The notes beneath the pieces are model-generated. The model was not told where the DNA came from and did no database searches. It worked only from the letters and a program-made list of their open reading frames with translations. Shown here piece by piece: positions 17,890 through 25,732 of a stretch of DNA of 64,000 bases. The DNA is from Candidatus Paracaedibacteraceae bacterium (GTDB lineage: Bacteria > Pseudomonadota > Alphaproteobacteria > Paracaedibacterales > Paracaedibacteraceae): the NCBI GenBank assembly GCA_019636055.1, contig JAHBYH010000001.1, positions 310,001 through 374,000 on the forward strand, written 5' to 3'. Positions within the stretch are counted from its first letter, which is position 1. Every line of letters starts with the position of its first letter. The position numbers and the translations under genes were made by a program.

Positions 17890-19059
17890 ATGGCCGAACA
17901 ATTTTTACATGGTGTTGAAGTTGCTGAAATCTCAAGCGGACCTCGCACGATTCGTACCACCAAATCTTCTGTCATTGGCTTAATTGGTACTGCTCCTGAT
18001 GCTGATAATACCGTATTTCCACTCAATAAACCTGTGTTAATTGTTGGCTCTCGCAGAGAGGCAGCAAAGCTTGGAGATGCTGGAACTTTACCCATGGCTA
18101 TTAATAGTATTTTTGATCAAATTGGCGCAATGGTCATTGTGATACGAGTTGAAGAAGGCGCAGATGAAGCGGAAACCATTGCCAATATCATTGGAGGCGT
18201 TGATGCGCAAACAGGCGATTACAAAGGCGTGCAAGCATTTTTAAGTGCAGAAAGTATTGTGCATAGCGCTCCTCGTATTTTGATTGCGCCTGGCTTTACG
18301 CACCAAAGACCCAATAATCAAGCCAATCCCGTGATCAGTAACATGCTGGCTATTGCAGATAGATTACGTGCCGTCATTATTGCCGATGGACCGAATACTA
18401 ATGATCAAGATGCCATTACCTGGCGTAAGGATTTTGGTCATGCACGGGTTTATGTGGTTGATCCATGGGTCAAGATTTTTACAGGTCACGAGGAAGTCGT
18501 CCCACCCAGCCCTTATATTGCAGGACTTATTGCCCGTAGCGATAATGAAAATGGTTTTTGGTGGTCACCGTCTAACCAAGAAATTTATGGAATCGTTGGC
18601 ACAGCAAGACCTATTGATTTTACCTTAGGTGACGCCAATTGCCGGGCAAATTTCCTAAACGAGAACGAAGTCACCACGATTATTCGCCAAGAAGGCTATC
18701 GACTTTGGGGTAATAGAAGTTGCTCTAGTGATCCAAAATGGGCGTTTTTATCGGTACGCAGAACCGCTGACTTAATTAATGACAGTTTACTGCGTGCTCA
18801 TCTTTGGGCTGTGGACCGCAATATTACAAGAACTTACTTGGATGATGTAGTTGAAAGCGTCAATGCTTATTTGGCGCACCTTAAAGCTCTTGGCGCTATT
18901 TTAGGTGGAGAGTGCTATCCCGATCCTGAGCTCAATACGCCTGCGAACATTGCACAAGGTAAAGTCTACTTTGACTTTGATTTTACGCCACCTTATCCAG
19001 CAGAGCGGATCGTCTTTCGTTCCCATTTGATTAACGATTATATTAAGGAGCTGATCTGA
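17890..19059 (+). CDS. FI: Contractile tail sheath protein, P2 FI family
   Basis: The 389-residue sheath subunit that contracts to drive the tube through the envelope. Diagnostic features are the N-terminal H-G-V-E-V-x-E-I-S-S-G-P-R-x-I segment, the S-S-V-I-G-L-I-G-T-A-P strand, and a C-terminal Y-F-D-F-D-F-T-P-P-Y-P-A-E-R-I block that forms the sheath arm interaction. An AGGAGG site precedes the ATG. The stop overlaps the tube gene as TGATG. Confidence 0.97.
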   Translation: MAEQFLHGVEVAEISSGPRTIRTTKSSVIGLIGTAPDADNTVFPLNKPVLIVGSRREAAKLGDAGTLPMAINSIFDQIGAMVIVIRVEEGADEAETIANIIGGVDAQTGDYKGVQAFLSAESIVHSAPRILIAPGFTHQRPNNQANPVISNMLAIADRLRAVIIADGPNTNDQDAITWRKDFGHARVYVVDPWVKIFTGHEEVVPPSPYIAGLIARSDNENGFWWSPSNQEIYGIVGTARPIDFTLGDANCRANFLNENEVTTIIRQEGYRLWGNRSCSSDPKWAFLSVRRTADLINDSLLRAHLWAVDRNITRTYLDDVVESVNAYLAHLKALGAILGGECYPDPELNTPANIAQGKVYFDFDFTPPYPAERIVFRSHLINDYIKELI

Positions 19060-19559
19060 TGTTGCCAAAAATTCTTAAAAACTTTAATGCCTTTGTTGAT
19101 GGTCGCGGCTATGCCGGTCGTATTGATGAAATCAGTCTGCCCAAGCTTTCCATTAAAACCGAAGAACACCGCGCTGGTGGCATGGATATTCCCGTTGCCA
19201 TTGATATGGGTATGGAAAAATTAGAAGCAGAGCTCACCTTTTCAGAATATGACCCTGAGCTTTTTAGGCTCTTTGGGTTGGTAGACGGTAATGCAGTTTC
19301 ACTAACCCTTCGTGGTGGACTGCAAGGCAGTGGTGATGCCGAAGCTGTTGTGGTGAATTTACGTGGCCAATTTAAGGAGTTGGACCCAGGTAATTGGAAA
19401 CCTGCTGATAAAGCCACGCTTAAATGCACTGTCTCCATTCGCTATTACAAACTAACCATTGATCGCCGCGAACTCATTGAAATTGATGCTGAAAACATGG
19501 TGCGCAAAATCAATGGCGTTGATCAAATGTCATCTCTTCGAACTGCTTTAGGAATTTAA
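19059..19559 (+). CDS. FII: Tail tube protein, P2 FII family
   Basis: A 166-residue inner tube subunit. It begins L-P-K-I-L-K-N-F-N-A-F-V-D-G and contains L-P-K-L-S-I-K-T-E-E-H-R-A-G-G-M, both typical of phage major tail tube proteins, and ends in the usual R-K-I-N-G-V-D strand. Tight coupling to the sheath gene before it and the assembly chaperone E after it is the P2 order and keeps expression matched. Confidence 0.97.
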   Translation: MLPKILKNFNAFVDGRGYAGRIDEISLPKLSIKTEEHRAGGMDIPVAIDMGMEKLEAELTFSEYDPELFRLFGLVDGNAVSLTLRGGLQGSGDAEAVVVNLRGQFKELDPGNWKPADKATLKCTVSIRYYKLTIDRRELIEIDAENMVRKINGVDQMSSLRTALGI

Positions 19560-19560
19560 T

Positions 19561-19818
19561 ATGCATAAAATCAAACTCAATGAACCGATTAAAATTGATG
19601 GGGTGAGCATCTCAGAGCTAACTTTAAGGCGTCCAAAAGTCCGTGATCGCTTGGCGGTTGAAAGACTTGGGACCAATGACGCAGAAAAGGAAGTCGCCCT
19701 CATTGCCAATCTTGCAGATATCCCAAAGGATGCTGTGGAAGAATTAGATCTGGCTGATTACGCCAAAATTCAAGAGGCGCTCCAGGGTTTTTTGTTGCCA
19801 TTAAATCAGACGACTTAA
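19561..19818 (+). CDS. E: Tail assembly chaperone gpE (unshifted product)
   Basis: An 85-residue P2 gpE-type tail assembly chaperone. The L-x-E-P-I-x-I-D-G-x-x-I-S-E-L-T-L-R-R-P opening is characteristic. It is translated in the normal frame to a TAA at 19816. In P2 the unshifted chaperone is made in excess over the shifted fusion; both coat the tape measure during tube assembly. The slippery heptamer at 19788-19794 lies ten codons before the stop. Confidence 0.92.
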   Translation: MHKIKLNEPIKIDGVSISELTLRRPKVRDRLAVERLGTNDAEKEVALIANLADIPKDAVEELDLADYAKIQEALQGFLLPLNQTT

Positions 19819-19937
19819 GAAGCAGCGTATTATCTCTGGCTGCTTTTACGGGTGGTGGGATCGGTGAATTTTTAGAGATGGAGATAGAGGAGTTTATCTT
19901 ATGGCTTAACAGTGCAAGGGAGTTACAAAAAATATGA
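19561..19937 (+). CDS. Tail assembly chaperone fusion E+E' made by -1 ribosomal frameshift
   Basis: After codon 78 (TTG at 19792-19794) a -1 slip enters a frame open to a TGA at 19935-19937, giving 125 residues. The added 47 residues include S-D-D-L, a hydrophobic L-A-A-F strand, E-F-L-E-M-E-I-E-E-F and W-L-N-S-A-R, the pattern of P2 gpE'. The shifted stop overlaps the tape-measure ATG at 19934. The open frame and its gpE'-like sequence are seen directly; frameshifting itself is inferred from P2, which uses the same heptamer. Confidence 0.88.
19788..19794 (+). promoter_or_regulatory. Slippery heptamer T TTT TTG for -1 frameshifting
   Basis: In the gpE frame the bases read GGT TTT TTG, so both the P- and A-site tRNAs can re-pair one base back. 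This is the heptamer reported for P2 E/E'. The overlapping -1 frame downstream encodes a convincing E' domain. Confidence 0.87.
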
Positions 19938-22237
19938 CCGCCATTCATACCTTATCCGTTGTTATAGGCGCTGCCCTAAAGGGAAATTTTGGGGCCACTA
20001 TGGCTCAGGGCGCATCCCAACTTAATCGTCTTGGTCAAGCCATCAAGCAACTTGAATCTTCAGGTAAAACAGTAGGTAAATTCCAGCAATTACAGCGCGA
20101 TACCTTACTTGCTAAACGCGCTTGGATGGAAGCAGAAAACCAAGTTAAATCTCTTGCTGTGCAAATGGCAGCTACCACCAATCCAAGCAAAGCTTTGGTC
20201 ACAGAATTTGAACGATCTAAAATAGCAGCCCTTAAGGCTAAAACGGCCTATCTTCAAAAACGTGAAGCTCTTCATAATCTTGATAATGAGATTCGAAAAT
20301 CCGGCCAAGATATTCAGAGTCTCATTTCTCAGCAAACAAAATTAGGCGCATCCCTGCAAAAACTTAAAGGTCATTATGTTGCCCTTGATCGGATTATGCA
20401 GAAACGTCAAGGCGTATTAGCTCAGCGTGCTAATTTGCGTGGTCAGTTGTTCGATGCAGTTGCACTTGGAGCTGCTCTTGGTGCACCAATTAAAGCTGCA
20501 ATCGATTTTGAAAGCGCCATGGCCGATGTGCGTAAAGTTGTAAATTTCGATACTCCAGATGGCCTTCAAAAATTAGGCGAAACCCTAAAAATCATGTCAC
20601 GGGAGATCCCACTATCGGCTGCTGGACTTGCACAGATTGCTGCAAGCGGTGGGCAACTGGGTATCGCTGCTAAAGATTTAGCGGGCTTCACTAATGTTGT
20701 GGCGAAGATGGCTACTGCTTTTGATATGTCAGCAGAAGAAGCTGGTGATGCTATGGCAAAATTAGCCAACGTTTATCAAATCCCCATCACCGAGATGACC
20801 AAACTGGGTGATGCCATTAATTACCTCTCTGATAACACTGCGGCCAAAGCCAAAGATATGGTGCCAGCGCTCAATCGCATTGGTGGTACGGCACGTCAGT
20901 TTGGTTTGACCCCTATACAAGCCAGCGCTCTGGCGGGCTCTTTTATCAGTCTTGGTAAAGCCCCTGAAAAAGCCGGAACCGCCATTAATGCAATGCTGAG
21001 TAAACTGCAAACCGCTGGTAAACAGGGAAAAAAATTCCAAGAAGCTTTGAGCCAAATGGGGATAAGCGCCAAACAACTTGAAAAGGATATCGGCCAAGAT
21101 GCCCAAGGGGCTTTAATTAAGTTCCTTGAAGCCATGGAGAAAATGGATAAACAAACACGCTCAGGCATTTTGTTCGATCTCTTTGGAATGGAGTATCAAG
21201 ATGACGTGGCCTTGCTGGTGGGAAGCCTCAATGAATACAAAAAAGTGGTGAGCATGATTAACGATGAAACCAAATTTGCAGGCTCCATGCAGCGTGAATT
21301 TGCCAATCGTGCCAATACCACAGCCAATAATTTACAGCTCCTTAAAAATGGACTTGCAGAAGTCGGCATGAATCTGGGCTCTGTGATTTTGCCGCCCCTC
21401 AATGCCCTGGTCAAGGTGCTGCGCACCGCAACCACTCAAATGGCTGGCTTTGCTGAACAGCATCCCATTTTAACCAAGTTGATTATGGGTGTAACAGCCG
21501 CATTGATTGGCGGGAAAATAGCAGCCATTACCCTTGGCTATGCATGGACTTTTATTCAAGGCGGTGCATTGGCACTTGCGACAGCTTGGCGTGCTCTTTT
21601 AATTACTATCACGCTTGTTAAAGCGGGGTTTATCGGCATTAATAGTGCTTCTCTAATTACGGCAGTGCGCATGGGAGCTCTTGCTTTTGGTGGCGCGCTT
21701 CAAGCCCTTGGTGCTTCATTCATGGCTTTAGCTTCCAGGGTCTTTCCAGCAGTCATTGCAGGTTTTCGTGCTTTAACGGTTGCCATGATGAGTAACCCTG
21801 TTGGCGCTATTGTCAGCGGAATAGCCATTGCGGCAACCTTGGTAATTACGAATTGGGAGAGTGTCAAAAGTTTCTTCATGACCATTTGGGAGCCTATTAA
21901 GCCTGTATGGGAAGCCTTTGGCAATTGGCTCAATAGCTTTTGGGAGAAAATCAAAAAGCCATTTAAAGCGGTGGGTGGTTTTTGGAAGAAAATGTGGGGC
22001 AAAAAAGAAGTACCAGAGATCCCCGTTCCTGCTATGCAACCAGTCAGTGATGCGCTTAAACAACCCCTACCACTTGCACAAAAAACCGTTGAAAACAAAA
22101 CACAAAATAACAGTTACAACATCAATGTCCAAGCTTCACCCAATCAAAATTCAAAAGAAGTCGCTGATGAAGTGATGCGTCGCTTGAAGGCGCAATCGCG
22201 TGGAGCCTTATATGATCCTGTGGGGGCATTACCATGA
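19934..22237 (+). CDS. T: Tail tape measure protein
   Basis: Sets tail length and is ejected with the DNA. The 767-residue protein starts with coiled-coil helices (about 20-175), continues into a TP901-type core with L-A-Q-I-A-A-S-G-G-Q-L-G-I and S-D-N-T-A-A-K-A-K-D-M-V motifs (about 225-300), then has hydrophobic helices between residues about 510 and 635 and a K-rich tail. The size is close to P2 gpT and predicts a similar tail length. ATG overlaps the E' stop and the stop overlaps gene U. Confidence 0.95.
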   Translation: MTAIHTLSVVIGAALKGNFGATMAQGASQLNRLGQAIKQLESSGKTVGKFQQLQRDTLLAKRAWMEAENQVKSLAVQMAATTNPSKALVTEFERSKIAALKAKTAYLQKREALHNLDNEIRKSGQDIQSLISQQTKLGASLQKLKGHYVALDRIMQKRQGVLAQRANLRGQLFDAVALGAALGAPIKAAIDFESAMADVRKVVNFDTPDGLQKLGETLKIMSREIPLSAAGLAQIAASGGQLGIAAKDLAGFTNVVAKMATAFDMSAEEAGDAMAKLANVYQIPITEMTKLGDAINYLSDNTAAKAKDMVPALNRIGGTARQFGLTPIQASALAGSFISLGKAPEKAGTAINAMLSKLQTAGKQGKKFQEALSQMGISAKQLEKDIGQDAQGALIKFLEAMEKMDKQTRSGILFDLFGMEYQDDVALLVGSLNEYKKVVSMINDETKFAGSMQREFANRANTTANNLQLLKNGLAEVGMNLGSVILPPLNALVKVLRTATTQMAGFAEQHPILTKLIMGVTAALIGGKIAAITLGYAWTFIQGGALALATAWRALLITITLVKAGFIGINSASLITAVRMGALAFGGALQALGASFMALASRVFPAVIAGFRALTVAMMSNPVGAIVSGIAIAATLVITNWESVKSFFMTIWEPIKPVWEAFGNWLNSFWEKIKKPFKAVGGFWKKMWGKKEVPEIPVPAMQPVSDALKQPLPLAQKTVENKTQNNSYNINVQASPNQNSKEVADEVMRRLKAQSRGALYDPVGALP

Positions 22238-22614
22238 TGCTTGCCCTTGGACCTTATCGGTTCTCATTAAACACCAGTGCCTATCAAAGTTTAAAGCGCA
22301 GCAGCGAATATCGTTGGCCTTCTATTGAGCGCATTGGCAAAGAACCTTTGCTTCAAGCGATTGGAGCAGGCTCAGACCGTATTGATTTAGATGGTGTGAT
22401 TTATCCACATTTTCGCGGAGGCTTGGGGCAAATCAATGCTATGCGTGATTCCGCTCAAAGACAAGAACCCCTTATGTTAATTAATGGCCAAGGAAATGTT
22501 CTGGGTCGTTTTGTCATTACTCAAATTGAAGAATCACAAAATACGTTTTTAGCGGACGGCGCTCCTCGAAAAATTGAATTTAGATTGAGTCTTGAACGAT
22601 ATGGTGAAGAATGA
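22234..22614 (+). CDS. U: Tail protein, P2 gpU family
   Basis: A 126-residue gpU protein: L-G-P-Y-R-F-S-L-N-T near the start, the R-S-S-E-Y-R-W-P-S-I-E-R-I-G segment and D-G-V-I-Y-P-H-F-R-G-G core are family signatures. gpU takes part in tail completion and baseplate-tube attachment. Overlaps T by ATGA and X by the same kind of junction, giving a coupled T-U-X-D block. Confidence 0.95.
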   Translation: MMLALGPYRFSLNTSAYQSLKRSSEYRWPSIERIGKEPLLQAIGAGSDRIDLDGVIYPHFRGGLGQINAMRDSAQRQEPLMLINGQGNVLGRFVITQIEESQNTFLADGAPRKIEFRLSLERYGEE

Positions 22615-22820
22615 TGACACGCTACCGCACCAAAGAAAACGATATGCTCGATTGGATCTGCTGGAAGCATTATGGTTTTCAATCTGGTGCTGTTGAAATT
22701 GTTTTAACGGCCAATCCAGAACTTGCTGAATGGGGTAGTTTTTTACCTGCGGGTCTTTTGATTAATTTACCCGAAATCCAAAAATCTTCCAAAAAACCAA
22801 TGATTAAATTATGGGATTAA
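22611..22820 (+). CDS. X: Tail protein X, LysM-like
   Basis: A 69-residue tail protein X. The order Y-R-T-K-E-N-D-M-L-D-W-I-C-W-K-H-Y-G, then V-L-x-A-N-P-x-L and L-P-A-G-L-L-I-N-L-P-E is the standard short LysM-like domain, thought to bind peptidoglycan or the tape-measure hub. It overlaps U and is two bases from D. Confidence 0.95.
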   Translation: MMTRYRTKENDMLDWICWKHYGFQSGAVEIVLTANPELAEWGSFLPAGLLINLPEIQKSSKKPMIKLWD

Positions 22821-22821
22821 G

Positions 22822-23811
22822 ATGACGCCAGATTTTAATCTTTGGGTAGAAGGGCAAATGATTACGGGATTGATTAGGAATCGCTTAGTTTCTATTCGCA
22901 TCACCGATGAAGCCGGTATTACCAGTGACACCGTTGAAATTTGCCTAGATGATCGTGACTCCTTGCTTGAGTTGCCAAGAACGGGCGCAAAACTTCAAGT
23001 GTCTATTGGCTATCAGGAAACGGGTTTAGTGTCCATGGGCGTTTATATCGTCGATGAAATCACACTTGAAGGATCGCCTCAAACGATGAAAATCAAGGGG
23101 CATGCTGCCGATCTCAAAGCATCCCTTAAATCCCAAAAAATTGATGAATGGCACCAAAAAACAATCGGTGACTTGGTTAATAGCATTGCTTCTAAACATG
23201 GTTATCAACCGCGTGTTGCATCACAATTTTCTAGCATAAAACTGCCACATATTGATCAAACGGCAGAAAGTGATATGCACTTACTAACTCGGTTAGCTCA
23301 ACTACATGGCGCTATTGCCAAACCCGCCAATGGATTTTTGTTATTTGTACCCGAAGGTAAAGCTAAATCCTTCACAGGACAATTAATTGGTGGTGGCACC
23401 TTAAGTCTTGATGAAATTTCAAGTTGGCGTGTGACTTTTGCTGAGCGCGATCAACATAACTCAGTTGCTTCCTATTGGCATGATCCTGATAAAGCCGAGC
23501 CCGTAGAAGAAAAAGCTGGTGATGGCGATCCCGTTCATACCATGCGCGGCGTCTATCCCAATTCAGGATTAGCCAAGGCTGCGGCAGAAGCAAAACTCGA
23601 AAGGCTGACACGTGGAACACAAACTCTGAATATAACCCTTGCTGGTCGTCCGGAGTTAGTAGCCGAATCCAAAATATATTTATCAGGATTTCGGCCAGGG
23701 ATTCCAAGCGACTGGGTTATAACCCGTGCTGAGCATACATTGGATAGCAGTGGCTACACCACCACCATTGAGGCTTCGCGCGATTTTAAAGGAGAAACGG
23801 ATGACGAATAA
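22822..23811 (+). CDS. D: Baseplate hub/tail protein, P2 gpD family
   Basis: A 329-residue hub protein. Family signs are D-F-x-L-W-V-x-G near the start, R-L-V-S-I-R-I-T-D-E-A-G, L-D-D-R near residue 44 and the later H-G-A-I-A-K-P-A-N-G-F-L-L-F segment. gpD joins tube and spike and is homologous to the T4 gp27 hub. Despite the historical family name 'late control D', the role is structural. It closes the tail block and overlaps the next small gene by 11 bases. Confidence 0.95.
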   Translation: MTPDFNLWVEGQMITGLIRNRLVSIRITDEAGITSDTVEICLDDRDSLLELPRTGAKLQVSIGYQETGLVSMGVYIVDEITLEGSPQTMKIKGHAADLKASLKSQKIDEWHQKTIGDLVNSIASKHGYQPRVASQFSSIKLPHIDQTAESDMHLLTRLAQLHGAIAKPANGFLLFVPEGKAKSFTGQLIGGGTLSLDEISSWRVTFAERDQHNSVASYWHDPDKAEPVEEKAGDGDPVHTMRGVYPNSGLAKAAAEAKLERLTRGTQTLNITLAGRPELVAESKIYLSGFRPGIPSDWVITRAEHTLDSSGYTTTIEASRDFKGETDDE

Positions 23812-24064
23812 CCCAAAAAGCTTTGGCCTTTCAAAATGGCGCGTTGATCGCAAAGTACCTATTGGCATCGTAATAGCGATGATTTTACAAACTTTAACCG
23901 CTATTTGGTGGGCAGCCAAACTTGATACACGGGTGGTGATGCAGGAGGAATGGTTTCAAAAAAACCAGCAGCTTGCAGAAAAAGTCTTTCGGCTGGAAGA
24001 GCGGATTATCGCCCTTCATGAAGAAATCAATGAATTGGAGGCAAGAATTACCCATGGCAAATAA
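23801..24064 (+). CDS. Small membrane-anchored phage protein
   Basis: An 87-residue protein with one membrane segment (about residues 20-40, rich in isoleucine, leucine and tryptophan) followed by a charged coiled coil of about 40 residues. I start it at the ATG at 23801, preceded by GGAGAAA, not at a far-upstream in-frame ATG inside gene D. Its stop overlaps the endolysin start. Position suggests an accessory lysis or membrane role; a spanin function is less likely because a clear spanin pair follows later. Confidence 0.6.
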   Translation: MTNNPKSFGLSKWRVDRKVPIGIVIAMILQTLTAIWWAAKLDTRVVMQEEWFQKNQQLAEKVFRLEERIIALHEEINELEARITHGK

Positions 24065-24566
24065 ACCTAAAATACTTACTGATGAACGTTTTGAATATGC
24101 CGTTAATTTTGTTTTGTCGCATGAAGGTGGATACAGTGATGATCCCGATGATGATGGTGGCGAAACCAAATTTGGGATTTCAAAACGCAGTTATCCTCAT
24201 GTTGATGTAGATGCTTTGACAGTCGAGCAAGCAAAAAACATTTACAAACGCGATTTCTGGGATACCCAGCTTTACAAAGATATCAAAGACATCAATCTTG
24301 CGACCAAAGTTTTCGATCTGGCTGTAAATATGGGATCAAGCTGGGCACATCGATTGATACAACGTGCGTTAAAATCCACCGGACAAAATATCGCTGAAGA
24401 TGGTGTGTTAGGCCCAATCACTTTAACTGCCATTAACAAAGCTGATCTAACGGATTTGCTTGCAGCCTTAAAATCAGAAGCCGCCGGATATTACCGAACA
24501 CTCGCAGCCACTCAACCTAGAAAAGCTAAATTTCTTAAGGGCTGGCTGAAACGAGCTTATGCATAA
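24054..24566 (+). CDS. Endolysin, glycoside hydrolase 108 (N-acetylmuramidase)
   Basis: A 170-residue lysozyme-like enzyme that cuts the peptidoglycan glycan strands at lysis. The S-H-E-G-G-Y block with the catalytic glutamate (about residue 22), followed by G-G-E-T-K-F-G-I-S and a W-D-T motif, is the GH108 signature; a peptidoglycan-binding helical C-terminal part follows (G-V-L-G-P-I-T). No signal peptide is visible, so it needs the holin for release. The ATG at 24054 overlaps the membrane protein gene. Confidence 0.94.
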   Translation: MANKPKILTDERFEYAVNFVLSHEGGYSDDPDDDGGETKFGISKRSYPHVDVDALTVEQAKNIYKRDFWDTQLYKDIKDINLATKVFDLAVNMGSSWAHRLIQRALKSTGQNIAEDGVLGPITLTAINKADLTDLLAALKSEAAGYYRTLAATQPRKAKFLKGWLKRAYA

Positions 24567-24586
24567 ACTTAAACAGGAGACAAAAA

Positions 24587-24778
24587 ATGAAAGCAGGCAT
24601 TAAAACCACTGAATTTTGGGCAACACTTCTTGGTACTATCATTGTTGCAGGAACAGCAGAGCTGGGATTAACGCTTAATGAAGCATCCGTAGCCAGTATT
24701 GCGGCCATGGTCATTACCTACGTTGTAGGGCGCGTGATGAATAAAAACACGCAGGCCAAAATTGATCAGAAGTCTTGA
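24587..24778 (+). CDS. Holin
   Basis: A 63-residue protein with two hydrophobic segments (about residues 10-28 and 34-53) and a short positively charged C-terminus. Size, topology and its place between endolysin and spanins fit a class II-type phage holin that opens the inner membrane at the lysis time. A GGAGA site precedes the ATG. Sequence alone does not show the family. Confidence 0.75.
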   Translation: MKAGIKTTEFWATLLGTIIVAGTAELGLTLNEASVASIAAMVITYVVGRVMNKNTQAKIDQKS

Positions 24779-24781
24779 GCG

Positions 24782-25012
24782 ATGACGCCCCTTTGGCTAT
24801 CCGCACTGATTGCAGCTATTCGCGAATTCAGCCAAACTTTTTTAGCTTATATGCTTGGCCAGGAACGGTTGAAACGTGAACAAGCAGAGGAAAAATTAAC
24901 TCTCCATGAAACCTATGAAAAACTGGATGAACAAAATAAACCTTATCATGATCGGGGTAAGTCTGGTCTGCTTGAGCGGCTGCGCAAGCGTAGGGATGCA
25001 GAACCAAAGTAG
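24782..25012 (+). CDS. Inner-membrane spanin, Rz-like
   Basis: A 76-residue protein with an N-terminal membrane anchor (about residues 4-24) and a highly charged coiled coil rich in lysine and glutamate, the Rz plan. It starts three bases after the holin stop. The o-spanin gene begins inside it in another frame at 24906. i-Spanin and o-spanin together fuse the inner and outer membranes at the last step of lysis. Confidence 0.8.
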   Translation: MTPLWLSALIAAIREFSQTFLAYMLGQERLKREQAEEKLTLHETYEKLDEQNKPYHDRGKSGLLERLRKRRDAEPK

Positions 25013-25160
25013 CTGCCCAACTTATCGCCATTATACCAAAGAAGAATGGCAGAAGATCGAGCAGTCCGTGACTGAGTTGCCAGAACAAAGCCCGCTGATC
25101 CCAGCGCTGCAAGACTACATAGATTTGCTGGATAAACTTAAAGTTTGTGCAAATCTATAG
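24906..25160 (+). CDS. Outer-membrane spanin lipoprotein, Rz1-like
   Basis: An 84-residue protein with basic N-terminus, hydrophobic segment and an L-S-G-C lipobox at about residues 23-26, so it is a predicted lipoprotein with mature cysteine 26. It overlaps the i-spanin by 107 bases in a different frame, the nested Rz/Rz1 layout of lambda. It is longer than lambda Rz1 and ends in a helical domain. Nearby ATGs at 24915 or 24927 could be the true start. Its TAG at 25158-25160 overlaps the stop of the reversed metal gene. Confidence 0.83.
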   Translation: MKPMKNWMNKINLIMIGVSLVCLSGCASVGMQNQSSCPTYRHYTKEEWQKIEQSVTELPEQSPLIPALQDYIDLLDKLKVCANL

Positions 25161-25721
25161 GAAGGAAATTAATTTATATGCGGCCATGATGCCCATACCA
25201 AAATTTTCAAGGACACTGACTGTGCTTAAAGGAACGTTTAATATGGTCCCGAGGCATGCACATTTAATTTTTTGTCCTGATAATATACTTTTTAATACAC
25301 CTACGCCACTAATCAGCATTATAACTAACGTTATTACGTTAACTACAAAAAGATTAAATTGAGCTAGATAAGCGCCGCCGAGTGAAAATTCAATAAATGG
25401 ATAGAAGTAACCATATCCTCGAATACGCTTAGTAATGAGATCGTAAGTTGAAAAACCTTCAACAAATCCTTTCAAGTCCAAAAACTTAAACAATGATAAA
25501 AAAATGAAGAAATATCCCATAAAATTATACATAAATGTTTGAGCATCAAAAGGACGTAATTGAAAAAGTGGCAGTAAAAAACAAAAAATTACTATGATAA
25601 TTAAAGGCTTGTAAGTATTGAGAGTATCTAAAAATTTCTGAATAGAAGCATTTTGTTGTGCTTTTTTGCTGTCACGAAATAACTCTTTTTTATGACTATG
25701 GTGATCGTGTGAATGTTCCAT
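25155..25721 (-). CDS. MauE/DoxX-like redox-associated membrane protein
   Basis: A 188-residue protein with a histidine-rich N-terminus (H-S-H-D-H-H-S-H) and about five membrane segments. The C-A-C-L-G-T motif near residue 154 followed by a P-L-S-T-V-S segment marks the MauE/DoxX-like family often carried in metal-resistance loci. A role in metal handling or disulfide chemistry at the membrane is inferred. It follows csoR by 11 bases and would be repressed by CsoR. Its stop overlaps the phage o-spanin stop by six bases. Confidence 0.75.
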   Translation of the reverse strand: MEHSHDHHSHKKELFRDSKKAQQNASIQKFLDTLNTYKPLIIIVIFCFLLPLFQLRPFDAQTFMYNFMGYFFIFLSLFKFLDLKGFVEGFSTYDLITKRIRGYGYFYPFIEFSLGGAYLAQFNLFVVNVITLVIMLISGVGVLKSILSGQKIKCACLGTILNVPLSTVSVLENFGMGIMAAYKLISFL

Positions 25722-25732
25722 AAATTACCTTG

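Larger units (their letters stand above)
1..25160 (+). mobile_element. Prophage late region (lambda-like head, P2-like contractile tail), left end cut
   Basis: About 31 genes for DNA packaging, head, baseplate, fibres, tail and lysis lie almost without gaps on the plus strand; only the HEPN/Abi-like gene is reversed. The head genes match the lambda order and the tail genes the P2 order, a combination known from WO-type phages of Rickettsiales and related myoviruses. All structural genes read as intact and many neighbours share TGATG or ATGA start-stop overlaps, so translational coupling is preserved and decay is not visible. Integrase, repressor, replication genes and attachment sites are not in the window. 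The right end is taken as the o-spanin stop, where metal-resistance genes begin. Confidence 0.93.

Noticed and set aside
23726-23800. Longer start of the small membrane protein inside gene D
   Set aside because: The upstream extension lies wholly in gene D, has no binding site, and the ATG at 23801 has GGAGAAA before it.
1-25160. Phage attachment sites, integrase or repressor
   Set aside because: None seen; the left end of the prophage is outside the window, so the flanking direct repeat cannot be identified.
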